NCBI RefSeq assembly: GCF_007679965.1
Contig: NZ_VEHL01000005.1
Span: 124,001 to 188,000, forward strand
Reading direction: 5' to 3'
DNA: 64,000 bases
Source of the DNA: Bordetella genomosp. 13
GTDB lineage: Bacteria; Pseudomonadota; Gammaproteobacteria; Burkholderiales; Burkholderiaceae_B
Under the pieces are notes generated by a model. That model was not told the origin of the DNA, did not search any database, and worked only from the letters and a program-made list of their open reading frames with translations. Within the stretch, counting starts at the first letter, position 1; the number at the start of each line of letters is the position of its first letter. The translations under genes and the position numbers were made by a program. Below are positions 8,219-17,403 of the stretch, one piece after another.

Positions 8219-9097
8219 ATGCAGATCGTTGAATCCGGCGCCGTCCTGGGCGCACGCATCGAGGGGGTGAGCCTGGCCTCGCCCCTGTCCGAAGAGCAGT
8301 TGCGCGGCATCGAGCAGGCGCTCGGGCGCTACGGTGTCGTCAGCTTTCCCAACCAGGAACTGACCGCGGGGCAGCTGCGCGACTTCTCCGCGCGCTTCGG
8401 CACGCTCGAGGTCAACGTGGCCAATCAGTACCACGAACCCGGCATGCCCGAGGTCATGATCCTGTCCAACCTGAAAGAGGATGGCAAGCCCATCGGCCTG
8501 GCCGACGCGGGGCAGGACTGGCACACCGACATGGCCTACAGCCGCACCATCGCGTTCGCCAACGTGCTGTACGGCATCCGCATTCCCGTGCGCGACGGCC
8601 GATCGCTGGGCAATACCGAGTTCTGCAACATGCATGCCGCGTACGACGCGCTGCCGGACGACCTGCGCAGCGAACTGCAGGGCATGACGATCACCCATGA
8701 CTTCAACAAGTTCTGGGAGAAAATGCGCCAGGAGAAGGGCAGCACCCGGCCGCCGCTGACCGAAGAGCAACGCCGCCGCAAGCCGCCGGTCACGCATCCG
8801 GTTTTCCTCGAGCATCCCATCACGCGCCGCCGCGTGCTGTATGCGAATCCGGGCTACTCGGTGCGCATCAACGAGATGTCCGAGGCCCGCAGCGACGAGG
8901 TCCTGGCCTTCCTGTTCGAGCACCAGCTGCAGGAGCGGTTCCGCTATCGCCACCACTGGGCGGTGGGCGACGTGCTGATGTGGGACAACATGGGCACGAT
9001 CCACAACGCCGTGGCGGACTACCGGCCCGACGAGCCGCGCCTGATCAAGCGCTGCCAGGTCATGGCGGACCGCTATTTTCCCGAGGCGTTTGCGTGA
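8219..9097 (+). CDS. TauD/TfdA-family Fe(II)/2-oxoglutarate dioxygenase
   Basis: The protein has 292 residues. The facial-triad HxD motif is visible in DWHTDMAYS (about residues 100-108), the distal His in MWDNMGTIHNAV and the 2-oxoglutarate-binding Arg in the C-terminal RLIKRCQV segment. Relatives include TfdA (2,4-dichlorophenoxyacetate) and TauD (taurine); they hydroxylate substrates next to a leaving group. AGGA precedes the ATG by eight bases. The position in the operon suggests activation of the imported acid, giving a hydroxy acid for the neighbouring dehydrogenases. The substrate cannot be read from sequence. Confidence 0.88.
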   Translation: MQIVESGAVLGARIEGVSLASPLSEEQLRGIEQALGRYGVVSFPNQELTAGQLRDFSARFGTLEVNVANQYHEPGMPEVMILSNLKEDGKPIGLADAGQDWHTDMAYSRTIAFANVLYGIRIPVRDGRSLGNTEFCNMHAAYDALPDDLRSELQGMTITHDFNKFWEKMRQEKGSTRPPLTEEQRRRKPPVTHPVFLEHPITRRRVLYANPGYSVRINEMSEARSDEVLAFLFEHQLQERFRYRHHWAVGDVLMWDNMGTIHNAVADYRPDEPRLIKRCQVMADRYFPEAFA

Positions 9098-9152
9098 GGG
9101 CCCGCCGGTACGCCCGCGGCCGTGTCCGTGCCCAGGCCGCCCGGAGGCAGCC

Positions 9153-10307
9153 ATGAGCCGCGTCGGCCTGTGCCACAGCATCGACGGGTTGCGGCGCGAG
9201 GCGCGCCGCCGCCTGCCGCGTCCGATCTTCGATTTCTTCGAGGGCGGCGCCGAGGACGAGACCACGCTGCGCGACAACCGCGACGCGTATGCGCGGGTGC
9301 GGCTGTCCCCGCGCGTGCTGCGCGACGTGGCCTCGGTGGACCTGTCCACCTGGCTGCTGGGCGGCACGGCGGCCATGCCCATGGCCATCGCGCCTACCGG
9401 CGCGGTGGGATTCGGCTGGCGCGGCGGCGACGTCGACCTGGCCCGCGCCGCCGCCGCCATGGGCATTCCGTACACACTGTCCACCTCGGCCACGGCGTCG
9501 ATCGAGGAGATCGCCGAGAAGGCGCCCGGCCGGCTGTGGTTCCAGGCGTACATCCTGCAGGACAAGGGGCGATTGCACGCATTGATCGACCGCGCCCAGG
9601 CCGCGGGGTACGAAGCGCTGGTCATCACGGTGGACCTGCCGGTGGGCGGCAAGCGCGAGCGCGACCTGCGCAACGGCCTGGGCCTGCCCATGAAGCTGAG
9701 CCCGCGCAACGTGCTGGCGTTCGCCTCGCGACCCGCGTGGGCCCTGGACATGGCGCTGCGCCGGCCGCCCGTGATGCCCAGCCTGGCGGGCATGCGCAAG
9801 ATCGATCCGGACCGCAAGGCGATGGAGTCGGTGGCGGGGCGCAACTACGACCCCTCTTTCGACCTGGCGGCCCTGGCCCGCCTGCGCGAGCGCTGGCCGG
9901 GCCGGCTGATCGTCAAGGGCGTGGTCAACCCGCGCGACGTGGCGCCGCTGCTGGAGCTGGGCGCCGATGCGCTGGTCGTGTCGAACCACGGCGGCCGCCA
10001 GCTCGACGGCGGCGTGGCCACGCTGGATGCGCTGCCGGGCGTGGTCGAGGCGGCCGGCGGGCGCATTCCCGTGCTGCTGGATGGCGGCATTCGCCGAGGC
10101 GCCGACATCTTCAAGGCGCTCGCGCTGGGCGCCGCCGGCGTGCTGACCGGTCGCGCGACGTTGTATGGCGTGCTGGCGGGCGGGCAGGAGGGCGCGCAGC
10201 GGGCGCTGCACATCCTGCGCGACGAACTGCAGCGCACGTTCCAGCTGTGCGGCGCGGCGCGTGTGTCCGACGTCGGCGCCGACATGCTGCATGCGTCGCC
10301 GCCATGA
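9153..10307 (+). CDS. FMN-dependent alpha-hydroxyacid dehydrogenase/oxidase (LldD/mandelate dehydrogenase family)
   Basis: The protein has 384 residues and a TIM-barrel flavoprotein fold. The family signature around the catalytic His, VVSNHGGRQLDGG, is intact, and VLLDGGIRRGADIFKALALGA follows as the FMN-phosphate segment. The N-terminal part contains PRPIFDFFEGGAEDE, typical of lactate, glycolate and mandelate dehydrogenases. The ATG at 9153 has GGAGG six bases upstream; a longer frame begins upstream but overlaps the dioxygenase gene. The enzyme oxidises an L-2-hydroxy acid to a 2-keto acid. In this operon it is a plausible partner of the D-specific dehydrogenase at 5834, which would cover both stereoisomers of the same acid. 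Confidence 0.9.
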   Translation: MSRVGLCHSIDGLRREARRRLPRPIFDFFEGGAEDETTLRDNRDAYARVRLSPRVLRDVASVDLSTWLLGGTAAMPMAIAPTGAVGFGWRGGDVDLARAAAAMGIPYTLSTSATASIEEIAEKAPGRLWFQAYILQDKGRLHALIDRAQAAGYEALVITVDLPVGGKRERDLRNGLGLPMKLSPRNVLAFASRPAWALDMALRRPPVMPSLAGMRKIDPDRKAMESVAGRNYDPSFDLAALARLRERWPGRLIVKGVVNPRDVAPLLELGADALVVSNHGGRQLDGGVATLDALPGVVEAAGGRIPVLLDGGIRRGADIFKALALGAAGVLTGRATLYGVLAGGQEGAQRALHILRDELQRTFQLCGAARVSDVGADMLHASPP

Positions 10308-10373
10308 CGCAGGCGCGTCGCCGGCATGCACGCGCCGGCACCAGAAAAACCAGAACCCCATCAGGAGACATGC

Positions 10374-11336
10374 ATGAGAAAACTCATCCACACGCTGGCC
10401 GTGCTGGCCGGCCTGGCGTTGCCGCTGGCCGCTTCCGCGGCGCCGTTTCCGGCGCAGCCCGTCACCATCGTCGTGCCCTTCGCGCCGGGCGGCCCATCCG
10501 ACAATGTCGCCCGGGTGCTGGCCCGTGAACTGAGCAAGCGATGGGGACAGTCCGTGATCGTGGACAACCGGCCCGGCGGACAGACGACCATCGCCACCAG
10601 CTTCGTCGCGCGCGCCAAGGCCGATGGCCACACGTTGCTGTACATCAGTCCGTCGTGGACGACCAATCCGCTGCTGATGGACAGCCTGCCGTACAAGCCG
10701 CAGGACCTGACGCCCGTCACGCTGGTGGGGCGGTATCCGCTGGCGCTGCTGACCCGCGGCGGCAGCGGTCCCCGGTCGCTGGCCGAGTTCATCGAGCAGG
10801 CGCGCGCGTCCAGCCAGCCGGTGGCCCTGGGCAATGCCGGCATCGGGTCCAGCTCGCACCTGGCGGCCCTGGAGTTCGCCGACGCCGTGGGCATCAAGAT
10901 CATCTCGGTGCCCTACAAAGCGGGAACGATAGGAGCCATCAACGACCTGATCGGCGGGCAGATCTCAGGCGTGTTCGAGGGCCGCAACTTCAAGCCGTTC
11001 GTCGACGACGGCAGGCTGCGGGCCTTGCTGATCGGCAGCGCCGCGCGCATGGAGAACTGGCAGGACGTACCCAGCGCCACGGACGTGGGCTATCCCGATC
11101 TGGAGCTGTCCTCGTACTTCGGCATCATGGTCGGGGCCAGGACGCCGCCCGAGGTGCGCGACCAGCTGGCGCGCGACATCGGCGAGATCCTGCGCAAGCC
11201 GGAGGTGCGCGCGCACATCCTGGACCTCGGCCTGACCCCGGAGCCGCAAACGCCACAGGCCTTCGGCGACTTCCTGCAGGCGCAGCACGACCGGATGCAG
11301 GCGCTGATCGGACGGCACAAGGGCGGCATGCAGTAG
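10374..11336 (+). CDS. Bug/TctC-family periplasmic binding protein
   Basis: The protein has 320 residues. A clean signal peptide MRKLIHTLAVLAGLALPLAASA precedes the mature start APFPAQPVTIVVPFAPGG, with a signal peptidase I-type ASA site. Further family motifs are VDNRPGGQTTIAT and SVPYKAGTIGAINDLIGG. AGGAG stands six bases before the ATG. It is the last gene of the plus-strand operon and probably supplies the substrate metabolised by genes 5002-10307. Together with the Bug gene at 2737-3729 it gives the island two binding proteins, possibly for two related acids or stereoisomers. It converges with the LysE gene 16 bp downstream. Confidence 0.9.
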   Translation: MRKLIHTLAVLAGLALPLAASAAPFPAQPVTIVVPFAPGGPSDNVARVLARELSKRWGQSVIVDNRPGGQTTIATSFVARAKADGHTLLYISPSWTTNPLLMDSLPYKPQDLTPVTLVGRYPLALLTRGGSGPRSLAEFIEQARASSQPVALGNAGIGSSSHLAALEFADAVGIKIISVPYKAGTIGAINDLIGGQISGVFEGRNFKPFVDDGRLRALLIGSAARMENWQDVPSATDVGYPDLELSSYFGIMVGARTPPEVRDQLARDIGEILRKPEVRAHILDLGLTPEPQTPQAFGDFLQAQHDRMQALIGRHKGGMQ

Positions 11337-11352
11337 GGCGGGCAGGCGCCGG

Positions 11353-11997
11353 TCACTTCGTGGCCGGCACGTCCGTGCCGGCGACCATGTAGCCCGCGAT
11401 CGCCAGCATCATCGCGCCCAGCGCGCCTTCCTGCGCCCGCAGGAACCAGCGATTGCGCGTCAGCCATGGGCGGATGCGCGAGGCGCCATACGCGAAGCCG
11501 GCGCCCGAGAACAGGCCGAACACCTTGGATACGCAGGCCAGCACCAGCATCTGCCGCCAGACGGGCCCCTGCGCGGGGTCGGTGAACTGCGGCAGGAAGG
11601 CGATCAGGAACAGGGACACTTTGGGATTGAGCAGGTTCGTCAGGAATCCCTGCACGAACACGTCGCGCCCTGTGCCGCGTGCCGGCACGGCGGCAAGCTC
11701 GCGCGCCTGGCGGCTGCGGCGCAGCGCCTTGATGCCCAGGTACGCCATGTAGAGCGCGCCCAGCAGCTTCACGCCCACGAAAAGCGCGGGCGATTCCTTG
11801 AAGAGGGCAGCCAGGCCCAGCACAGCCAGCGGAATCTGCACGAAGCCCGCGCAGAAGGTACCCAGCACGCTGAGCCACGCAATGCGGAAGCCCTGGGTCA
11901 TGCCGCGGGTCAGGGTCAGGGCCATGTCGGGGCCGGGAGTGAGCTTCAAGGCCAGGTCGGCGGCCAGGAAGAGCAGGAACAGGTGCAGCGTGGGCAT
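11353..11997 (-). CDS. LysE/RhtB-family amino acid exporter
   Basis: The protein has 214 residues with about six hydrophobic segments. The N-terminal LysE signature is present (FLAADLALKLTPGPDMALTL), as is the conserved FLTNLLNPKVSLF segment. Members export lysine, threonine, homoserine or related metabolites from the cytoplasm. It is convergent with the preceding Bug gene and has its own promoter region in the long gap at 11998-12828, so it is probably independent of both neighbouring clusters. The exported compound is not predictable. Confidence 0.88.
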   Translation of the reverse strand: MPTLHLFLLFLAADLALKLTPGPDMALTLTRGMTQGFRIAWLSVLGTFCAGFVQIPLAVLGLAALFKESPALFVGVKLLGALYMAYLGIKALRRSRQARELAAVPARGTGRDVFVQGFLTNLLNPKVSLFLIAFLPQFTDPAQGPVWRQMLVLACVSKVFGLFSGAGFAYGASRIRPWLTRNRWFLRAQEGALGAMMLAIAGYMVAGTDVPATK

Positions 11998-12828
11998 GGA
12001 GCGGAGCGGGCAGGCTGCAGCGACGTGCTGCGCGGGGCGCTCGACTATATCCCGGCGGTGGCGGTGCGTTTTCCCGCTGTGGGCCCCCGTCGCGAAATTT
12101 TGTCCGATTCGTCACGCGTGCCAGCGCCGGACCTGGAACCCTGGCGGCGCGATGGCGCGCGCCGGCATTTGCATATATTGCGAATCGGTTAACCGGTAAA
12201 AAATGACACCATTTAACACGTATATAAATAAGTTTATGCCCACTACTTTTTTGATATTTGTGTAATGAGTGTAATTTTTTGCCCCGACTCTCTCCCAAAT
12301 TACATCGATTTTGACTCATCTCCACAGCAATAAAAATTTTTAGAAAGAATATTGCGTGGTTTTGCGCCTAGGATTCGTCCGCCGGGGTCCCTGGAGTCCA
12401 ATTATTCGGAAGGCGTGATGTCTGTCCGAATTTTTTTGGGTTTGCGTCAGGGACCGGATTGGACACCGCATCATGAAATTGTTTCTACATGTATGCGGGT
12501 GGTCCTCCGCTCGTGCCCGTGCACGAGGACAAGCAGTGAGGTACCAGTGGTAGAACACAACGCAGCATCCGGCCCGCATCGTGCGGGCTCGCCGATGGCA
12601 GCCGCGCGCTTCGAGCGCCCGGGTGCCATCGGTTCCGACGTCGCCGAACGACGTAATCCGCGCCTGCAACAGGTGACGATTGGACGGGCCATATCGAGCC
12701 CGATGCCCGTATCCGAAGGCAGGAGATCGGCCCCCTGAAACAGGGCGCCGCAACCTTCGGACCAAACCCGATCCCATTACTGGACTCTCGAAGTTCAGCC
12801 CGTCAATCCACCTTTTCAAGGACGCTGA
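11998..12828. promoter_or_regulatory. AT-rich promoter block and long leader upstream of the Vi-like capsule operon
   Basis: This 831-bp gap holds no convincing gene. About 12180-12360 is strikingly AT-rich for this genome, with several A/T runs and the 10-bp palindrome CGGTTAACCG at 12186-12195. From about 12361 to 12828 the DNA returns to a GC-rich composition, forming a leader of about 470 bp before the tviD ATG, where AAGGA (12818-12822) is the ribosome-binding site. Small open frames here have no recognisable domain. The layout suggests a regulated, possibly silenced capsule promoter with a long 5' untranslated leader; this is inference. Confidence 0.5.
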
Positions 12829-15309
12829 ATGGCTGATTTCACCATCGCCCCGATTGGAACCTGCCGCATCCATACTCCGCTTCGCGATGCCGCGGCGCGT
12901 TATCCGATCAAACTGCAGCTCGGCCGCAACTACGGCTTCGTCCACACCTCTTCCGAGGCGCTCCAGCAGGCGCGCTTCATGCTCGGCCAGGCCGAGATCC
13001 CCGCGGACGTGCAGCGACTGATCTTCCGGCCCTCGATCGCCGGCCGCGCCGGCAATGCCGTGCACAAGCCGGCGGACCTCTACATCGTCGAACTGTCGTC
13101 GCGCAAGCTGTTGACCGTCGACGGCCATCCCATCCAGTCCAACTACCTGGGCCGCCACTTCAGCGAGTTCTTCGCCGATCGCGCGCGCGCTCGCTCGTTC
13201 TGGTCCCTGGCCACCGCCGACAGGCAGGCGGAACGCCGTGCCTTGCTGGACCAGGACCCGGTGTTCAACAGCCTGCCGGCGCACGACCGCGACGTGCTCG
13301 CCCGCATCCTGAAGCGCGAGCTTCCCGATGCCGAGATCGAAGGCGAGATGCAGCAGCTGGTCGAGCTGCTGGGCCGCGACAAGGTGGTGTTCGTCACGCA
13401 CGTCAATGCCCTGACGCCGGACAATGCGCCGATCGAGTCGCGCCAGCAGCTGATCGCCGTGGTGACCGAGGCCGCGCAGCGCCTGGGCGTGCCTTGCTAT
13501 GACCCGACGCCTCTGATGAACAAGATCGGCCAGGCCGACGCGATGGAAGACGGCGGGCTGGACCTGACCCATTACACCGAGATGTTCTCGGATCGCCTGG
13601 GCGCCGAGTGGTTCAAGACCTACATGCGTCCGCGGATCAGCGCATCGGCGCCGGCGCCCACCGCGGCCAAGCTCGCCGCGGACGACGCCGCCGAACGCAT
13701 CGAGAGGCTGTGGGAAACGGGCGAGCTGCGCGAGGCCTCGCGCCGCGCGCGCCACGTGCTGCGCCGCCATCCCGGCCTGCCCGACCACGTCGTGCTGCTG
13801 GCCCGCATGCAGTCGGAGCTGGGCGCCTACGAGGAAGCGATCGCCCTGCTGGAAAACGCGGGCGGCGTGGTGGCCTCGGGCACCAAGGCCGAGCAGATCC
13901 TGATGCGCAGCCATTTCAGGCTCGGCCGCTACGACCTGGCGTACTCGCTGTCCGCCGGCCTGCTGGGCGACGAAAAAGAAACCCCGGAGATCGTGCGCGT
14001 GGCGGCGGCCTCCGCGGCCCAGCTGGGCCACGCGGAAGAGGCGCTGGGCAACTGGAAGCAGCTGTTCCGCATCCCGTCCGCCGACCAGGCCTGGGCGCTG
14101 GAAGCGGCGGACACCGTGTTGTCCATGCTGCAGGCCAGCGGCGACATGAAGGCCGTGCTGCGCTGGGTGGACGAGGTGCGCGCGGCGCAACCCTCGCACG
14201 GCCGCAGCTTCGCCGTGCTGTGGCGCGACCGCCTGATCGCGGGCGACCGCGCGGCGCTGCGCGCGCTGGCGTCCGAGACCCCCGCGCTGCCCGACAACGA
14301 GGTCCTGGAGCTCGTACAGGAAGCCTCGTGGCGCGGCTGCCTGGTCGCCGCGGCCGCGCTGGCCGTGTCGTGCCGCCTGCCGGCCAGCGAACAGGAAGAA
14401 GTCCGCGCGTGGCTGCAGACGCAGTCGGTGGCGTGGGCCGAGGAAGGCGCCCGCGCGCTGGACGAAGGGCGCCTGCGCGATGCCGCCGAGCGCATCTGCG
14501 CGCACCGCATGCTCGATCCCGATGCGCTGGCCGGCGCCCGCGCGCAGCGGGCCTTCGAGCGCGCCATGCGCGTGGCCGTGCGGGCCGCGCTGGTGGCGGG
14601 CAACCACAGGGAAGTGATCGAGCTGACGGACATCGCGCTGGACGCCCAGGTCGACTTCCCCGAACTGGACGCGATGCGCGGCCGGGCCGCGGATGCGCTG
14701 GGCGACACCAAGACCGCCATGCGCCATCTGGAACGGGCCGTCTCCGACGACGCCGCCCAGTTCAGCACCAAGCTGTACTTCGCCCGTGTGGCGTTCAACG
14801 GCGGCTGGTTCGGCGAGGCCATCGACGCCTACAACGCCGTGCGCAACCATGCGTCGGCGGACCAGAACGCGAAGGACGAGGCCGAGCGCCAGCTGGGCCG
14901 GCTCGGTTCGCGTTCGATCCGCGCCGCCCGGCAGCTGCTGGCCGACGGCGATCACCGCGCGGCGTGGAACCTGCTGGAGCGCATCGAGCAGTCGTGGCCG
15001 GAGATGTCCGAGGTCGCGCACGAGAAGCGCCGCGTGCTGGGCGTGCTGTACGCCGAGGTGCGCGCGCTTGAGCCGTCGAGCACGAGCGAGCGCCTGGCGG
15101 TGGGCGAGAAGATCCTGCAACTGGTGCCCGACGACGTGATCGGCCTGCGCACCGCCGCGGTCGGCGCGATGCGCCTGCATCTGTTCGAGCGTGCCTTGCC
15201 CTACTGGCAGGCGCTGCGGGCGCGTTCGGACAATCCCGAGCAATTCGACCACTACATCCAGCGTTGCGAGATCTGGATCGACAAGGCCAACCGCAGGAGA
15301 GCGGCATGA
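12829..15309 (+). CDS. tviD: TviD-like Vi-antigen O-acetyltransferase (SGNH-like domain plus helical repeats)
   Basis: The protein has 826 residues, close to the size of Salmonella TviD. About residues 1-275 form an alpha/beta domain with no obvious standard SGNH blocks. The rest is TPR-like helical repeats (ELREASRRARHVLRRHP, GAYEEAIALLENAG and similar). In Salmonella, TviD O-acetylates the poly-N-acetylgalactosaminuronic acid backbone and interacts with the polymerase TviE. Identification rests mainly on gene order (tviD-tviE-vexABCDE), length and architecture. Start: AAGGA six bases before the ATG. The stop overlaps the tviE start (ATGA), indicating translational coupling. It is the first gene of the operon; upstream there is no tviA, tviB or tviC. 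It probably acts in the cytoplasm at the membrane-bound assembly complex. Confidence 0.8.
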   Translation: MADFTIAPIGTCRIHTPLRDAAARYPIKLQLGRNYGFVHTSSEALQQARFMLGQAEIPADVQRLIFRPSIAGRAGNAVHKPADLYIVELSSRKLLTVDGHPIQSNYLGRHFSEFFADRARARSFWSLATADRQAERRALLDQDPVFNSLPAHDRDVLARILKRELPDAEIEGEMQQLVELLGRDKVVFVTHVNALTPDNAPIESRQQLIAVVTEAAQRLGVPCYDPTPLMNKIGQADAMEDGGLDLTHYTEMFSDRLGAEWFKTYMRPRISASAPAPTAAKLAADDAAERIERLWETGELREASRRARHVLRRHPGLPDHVVLLARMQSELGAYEEAIALLENAGGVVASGTKAEQILMRSHFRLGRYDLAYSLSAGLLGDEKETPEIVRVAAASAAQLGHAEEALGNWKQLFRIPSADQAWALEAADTVLSMLQASGDMKAVLRWVDEVRAAQPSHGRSFAVLWRDRLIAGDRAALRALASETPALPDNEVLELVQEASWRGCLVAAAALAVSCRLPASEQEEVRAWLQTQSVAWAEEGARALDEGRLRDAAERICAHRMLDPDALAGARAQRAFERAMRVAVRAALVAGNHREVIELTDIALDAQVDFPELDAMRGRAADALGDTKTAMRHLERAVSDDAAQFSTKLYFARVAFNGGWFGEAIDAYNAVRNHASADQNAKDEAERQLGRLGSRSIRAARQLLADGDHRAAWNLLERIEQSWPEMSEVAHEKRRVLGVLYAEVRALEPSSTSERLAVGEKILQLVPDDVIGLRTAAVGAMRLHLFERALPYWQALRARSDNPEQFDHYIQRCEIWIDKANRRRAA

Positions 15310-17363
15310 CGCGTCCACAGGGTTCCGAGTCAGAGGTGGCGGAAGCGTCCGAGCTGCAGTGGGTCCAGTCGCAGCTGGAGGAGATCGTCGCGGCGTCGAC
15401 CCGCGTGCTGCTCGCGCAGGAGAACCTGCCCCGCGCGCAGGCGCTGGCCGGCGAGCACATGCAGGATGCGACGGTGCGGTTCCTGCTGCTGCGCCTGAAG
15501 GAGACGGCGGGGGTCAACGAGGGCATGGCCGAGCAATGGTCGCAGTTGCTCGAGGACTGCCCGAGCGACCTGCAGATCATCCGCTACTGCGCGTCGCGGC
15601 TGGTGAAGGATCATCGCCTGGACGATGCGCTGGCGCTGATCGACCGCCACATCCCCAAGACCACGCGCAAGCCGGACAGGCTGTTCGCTCGCGCCAAGCT
15701 GCTGAGCGACATCCGCGCCCATGATCAGTCGGACGCCTTGTTCCGCCGGCTTATCGCGCGCTACGACGATCGCAATGTGCGCGTCGAGTTCGCCAAGCGC
15801 CTGCGCAAGCGCGGCCTGCTGCTGGATGCCTACCAGGCGATCCAGCCGGTGGCCGACCAGCTGGCGCCCGGCAGCAAGGCGCAGGAACTGGCCAGCGCGC
15901 TGGCCGCCGACCATGCCTTCTACCGCGAGCTCGCGTCGGACGAGGAGCTGGCCGGCAAGGACGTCAAGATCGTCTCGATGAAGCACGCGATCCTGCATTT
16001 CCGGGAACGGGAGATCGAGGAGAAGCCGCCAGAGAATCCCGTGTCGATCGCGCTGGTGACGGGCAGCCTGGGGCCCGGCGGCGCCGAGCGGCAGCTGACC
16101 CGGCTGGCCAGCGAGCTGAGCCGCATGGCGTCCTCGCCGGACCAGCGGCCGTCGTTCATGCACGTGCGGCCCGAGAAGGTCGAGGTGCTGGTGAAGCAGC
16201 ACACGGATACTTCCGGCGCCAAGAAGTCGGGCATGGATTTCTTCCTGCCCGTGCTGACCAAGGCGCAGATTCCGGTGACCGAGATCAATGGCCTGCCCGC
16301 CATCGCGACCTCGCACCAGCCGGCCGACGACCCCGTGCTGGCGCGCCTGCTGGAGCAGCTGCCGCCGCCGGTGCACTACGGCGTGACGCGCCTGACGCCC
16401 ATGCTGCGCGAACACGGGTTCGACGTGGTCAGCCTCTGGCAGGACGGCACGTGCCTGTTCGGCGCGCTGGCGGCGCTGCTGGCCGGCGTGCCGACCATCC
16501 ACCTGGTGTTCCGGGGCTTGCCGCCGAACATCCGCAAGGACCGGTTCCGCGAGGAGTACCCGGTGCTCTACCAGGCGCTGGCACAGATCCCCGGCGTGCA
16601 CTTCGTCAGCAACAGCTTCACGGCCGCGCAGGAATACGCGAAGTGGCTCGACATCCCCATCGAGCGGTTTCACATCCTGTACAACGGCGTGCCCGAGCTG
16701 GCCACCGAACCCTCGGAGGAGGACAGGCGCAAGTGGGAGGCCTTCAAGGCCAGCACGCCCGACGCCACCGAGACCATCGGCGGCGTGTTCCGGCTGGAGC
16801 CCGACAAAAGGCCGCAGCTGTGGCTCAAGCTCGCCGCGCAATACCTGAAGCGGCGGCCGCTGGCGCGCTTCTTCATCGTGGGCGACGGACGCATGCACGA
16901 CAGCATGGCGGCGCTGGCCCAGGAGCTGGGCGTGACGGACAGGTTCCTGTTCGTCGGGCTGTCGAACCACGTGGGCTACTGGTATTCGCGCATGGATGCC
17001 AAGGTGCTGCTGTCCCGTTTCGAAGGCCTGCCCAACGTGCTCATCGAGGCGCAGCTGCTGGGCGTGCCGGTGGTCTCGACCCCGGCGGGCGGGGCGGGCG
17101 AATGCTTCGTGCAGAACGTGACGGGCCATCTGCTGGACGACCTGGACCATCCCGACCTGAACGAGGCCTGCGACAAGGTCGAGTCCATCGTCGACATGAT
17201 GCGCGGCAACGACGTGCTGAAGCAGCACAGCCGACAGCGGGCGCGGGAACTGTTTTCGCTGAATGCGATGCTGGACAAGTTCCTGAGCCTGTGCGTCACC
17301 GTCCTGGGCGTGGCCCGCGGCGATGACGAGCAGTCCGTCGGCATGCGCCTGAGGGAAGCCTGA
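15306..17363 (+). CDS. tviE: TviE-like Vi-antigen polymerase, GT4 glycosyltransferase
   Basis: The protein has 685 residues, somewhat longer than Salmonella TviE. About residues 1-240 are an alpha-helical, TPR-like N-terminal part. A GT-B fold follows with GSLGPGGAERQ (about 253-263), the nucleotide-sugar-domain segment FRLEPDKRP, FFIVGDGR, and the GT4 EX7E motif EGLPNVLIE (Glu573 and Glu581) followed by QLLGVPVVSTPAGGAGE. TviE polymerises alpha-1,4-linked N-acetylgalactosaminuronic acid from its UDP donor on the cytoplasmic face. The ATG overlaps the tviD stop by four bases and has AGGAGAG upstream. The donor would normally come from TviB and TviC, which are not encoded here. Assignment to GT4 is firm; polymer identity is inferred from the locus. 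Confidence 0.85.
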   Translation: MTRPQGSESEVAEASELQWVQSQLEEIVAASTRVLLAQENLPRAQALAGEHMQDATVRFLLLRLKETAGVNEGMAEQWSQLLEDCPSDLQIIRYCASRLVKDHRLDDALALIDRHIPKTTRKPDRLFARAKLLSDIRAHDQSDALFRRLIARYDDRNVRVEFAKRLRKRGLLLDAYQAIQPVADQLAPGSKAQELASALAADHAFYRELASDEELAGKDVKIVSMKHAILHFREREIEEKPPENPVSIALVTGSLGPGGAERQLTRLASELSRMASSPDQRPSFMHVRPEKVEVLVKQHTDTSGAKKSGMDFFLPVLTKAQIPVTEINGLPAIATSHQPADDPVLARLLEQLPPPVHYGVTRLTPMLREHGFDVVSLWQDGTCLFGALAALLAGVPTIHLVFRGLPPNIRKDRFREEYPVLYQALAQIPGVHFVSNSFTAAQEYAKWLDIPIERFHILYNGVPELATEPSEEDRRKWEAFKASTPDATETIGGVFRLEPDKRPQLWLKLAAQYLKRRPLARFFIVGDGRMHDSMAALAQELGVTDRFLFVGLSNHVGYWYSRMDAKVLLSRFEGLPNVLIEAQLLGVPVVSTPAGGAGECFVQNVTGHLLDDLDHPDLNEACDKVESIVDMMRGNDVLKQHSRQRARELFSLNAMLDKFLSLCVTVLGVARGDDEQSVGMRLREA

Positions 17364-17403
17364 TCGCGCGGCGTTGCGCCGTGGTCCTGGAAACAAGGAA
17401 TCT

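Noticed and set aside
11361..11381. Inverted repeat GCCGGCAC-GTCC-GTGCCGGC at the convergent Bug/LysE end
   Set aside because: It lies inside the LysE coding region and has no T tract; not called a terminator.
12545..12553. CAGTGGTAG, resembling the start of a JUMPstart/ops element upstream of the capsule operon
   Set aside because: Only nine bases match and the GGCGGTAGCGT ops core is absent.
12352..12738. Possible small regulator (tviA-like) in the capsule leader
   Set aside because: The 128-codon frame has no recognisable domain, composition typical of chance reading, and no convincing start signal.
12340..15318. A 992-codon open frame on the minus strand opposite tviD
   Set aside because: It is the shadow of tviD in GC-rich DNA: Ala/Arg/Gly/His-rich, no domain, no ribosome-binding site. 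Similar long antisense frames opposite pgaA/pgaB (46330-49410) and lhr (51341-55543) were rejected for the same reason.
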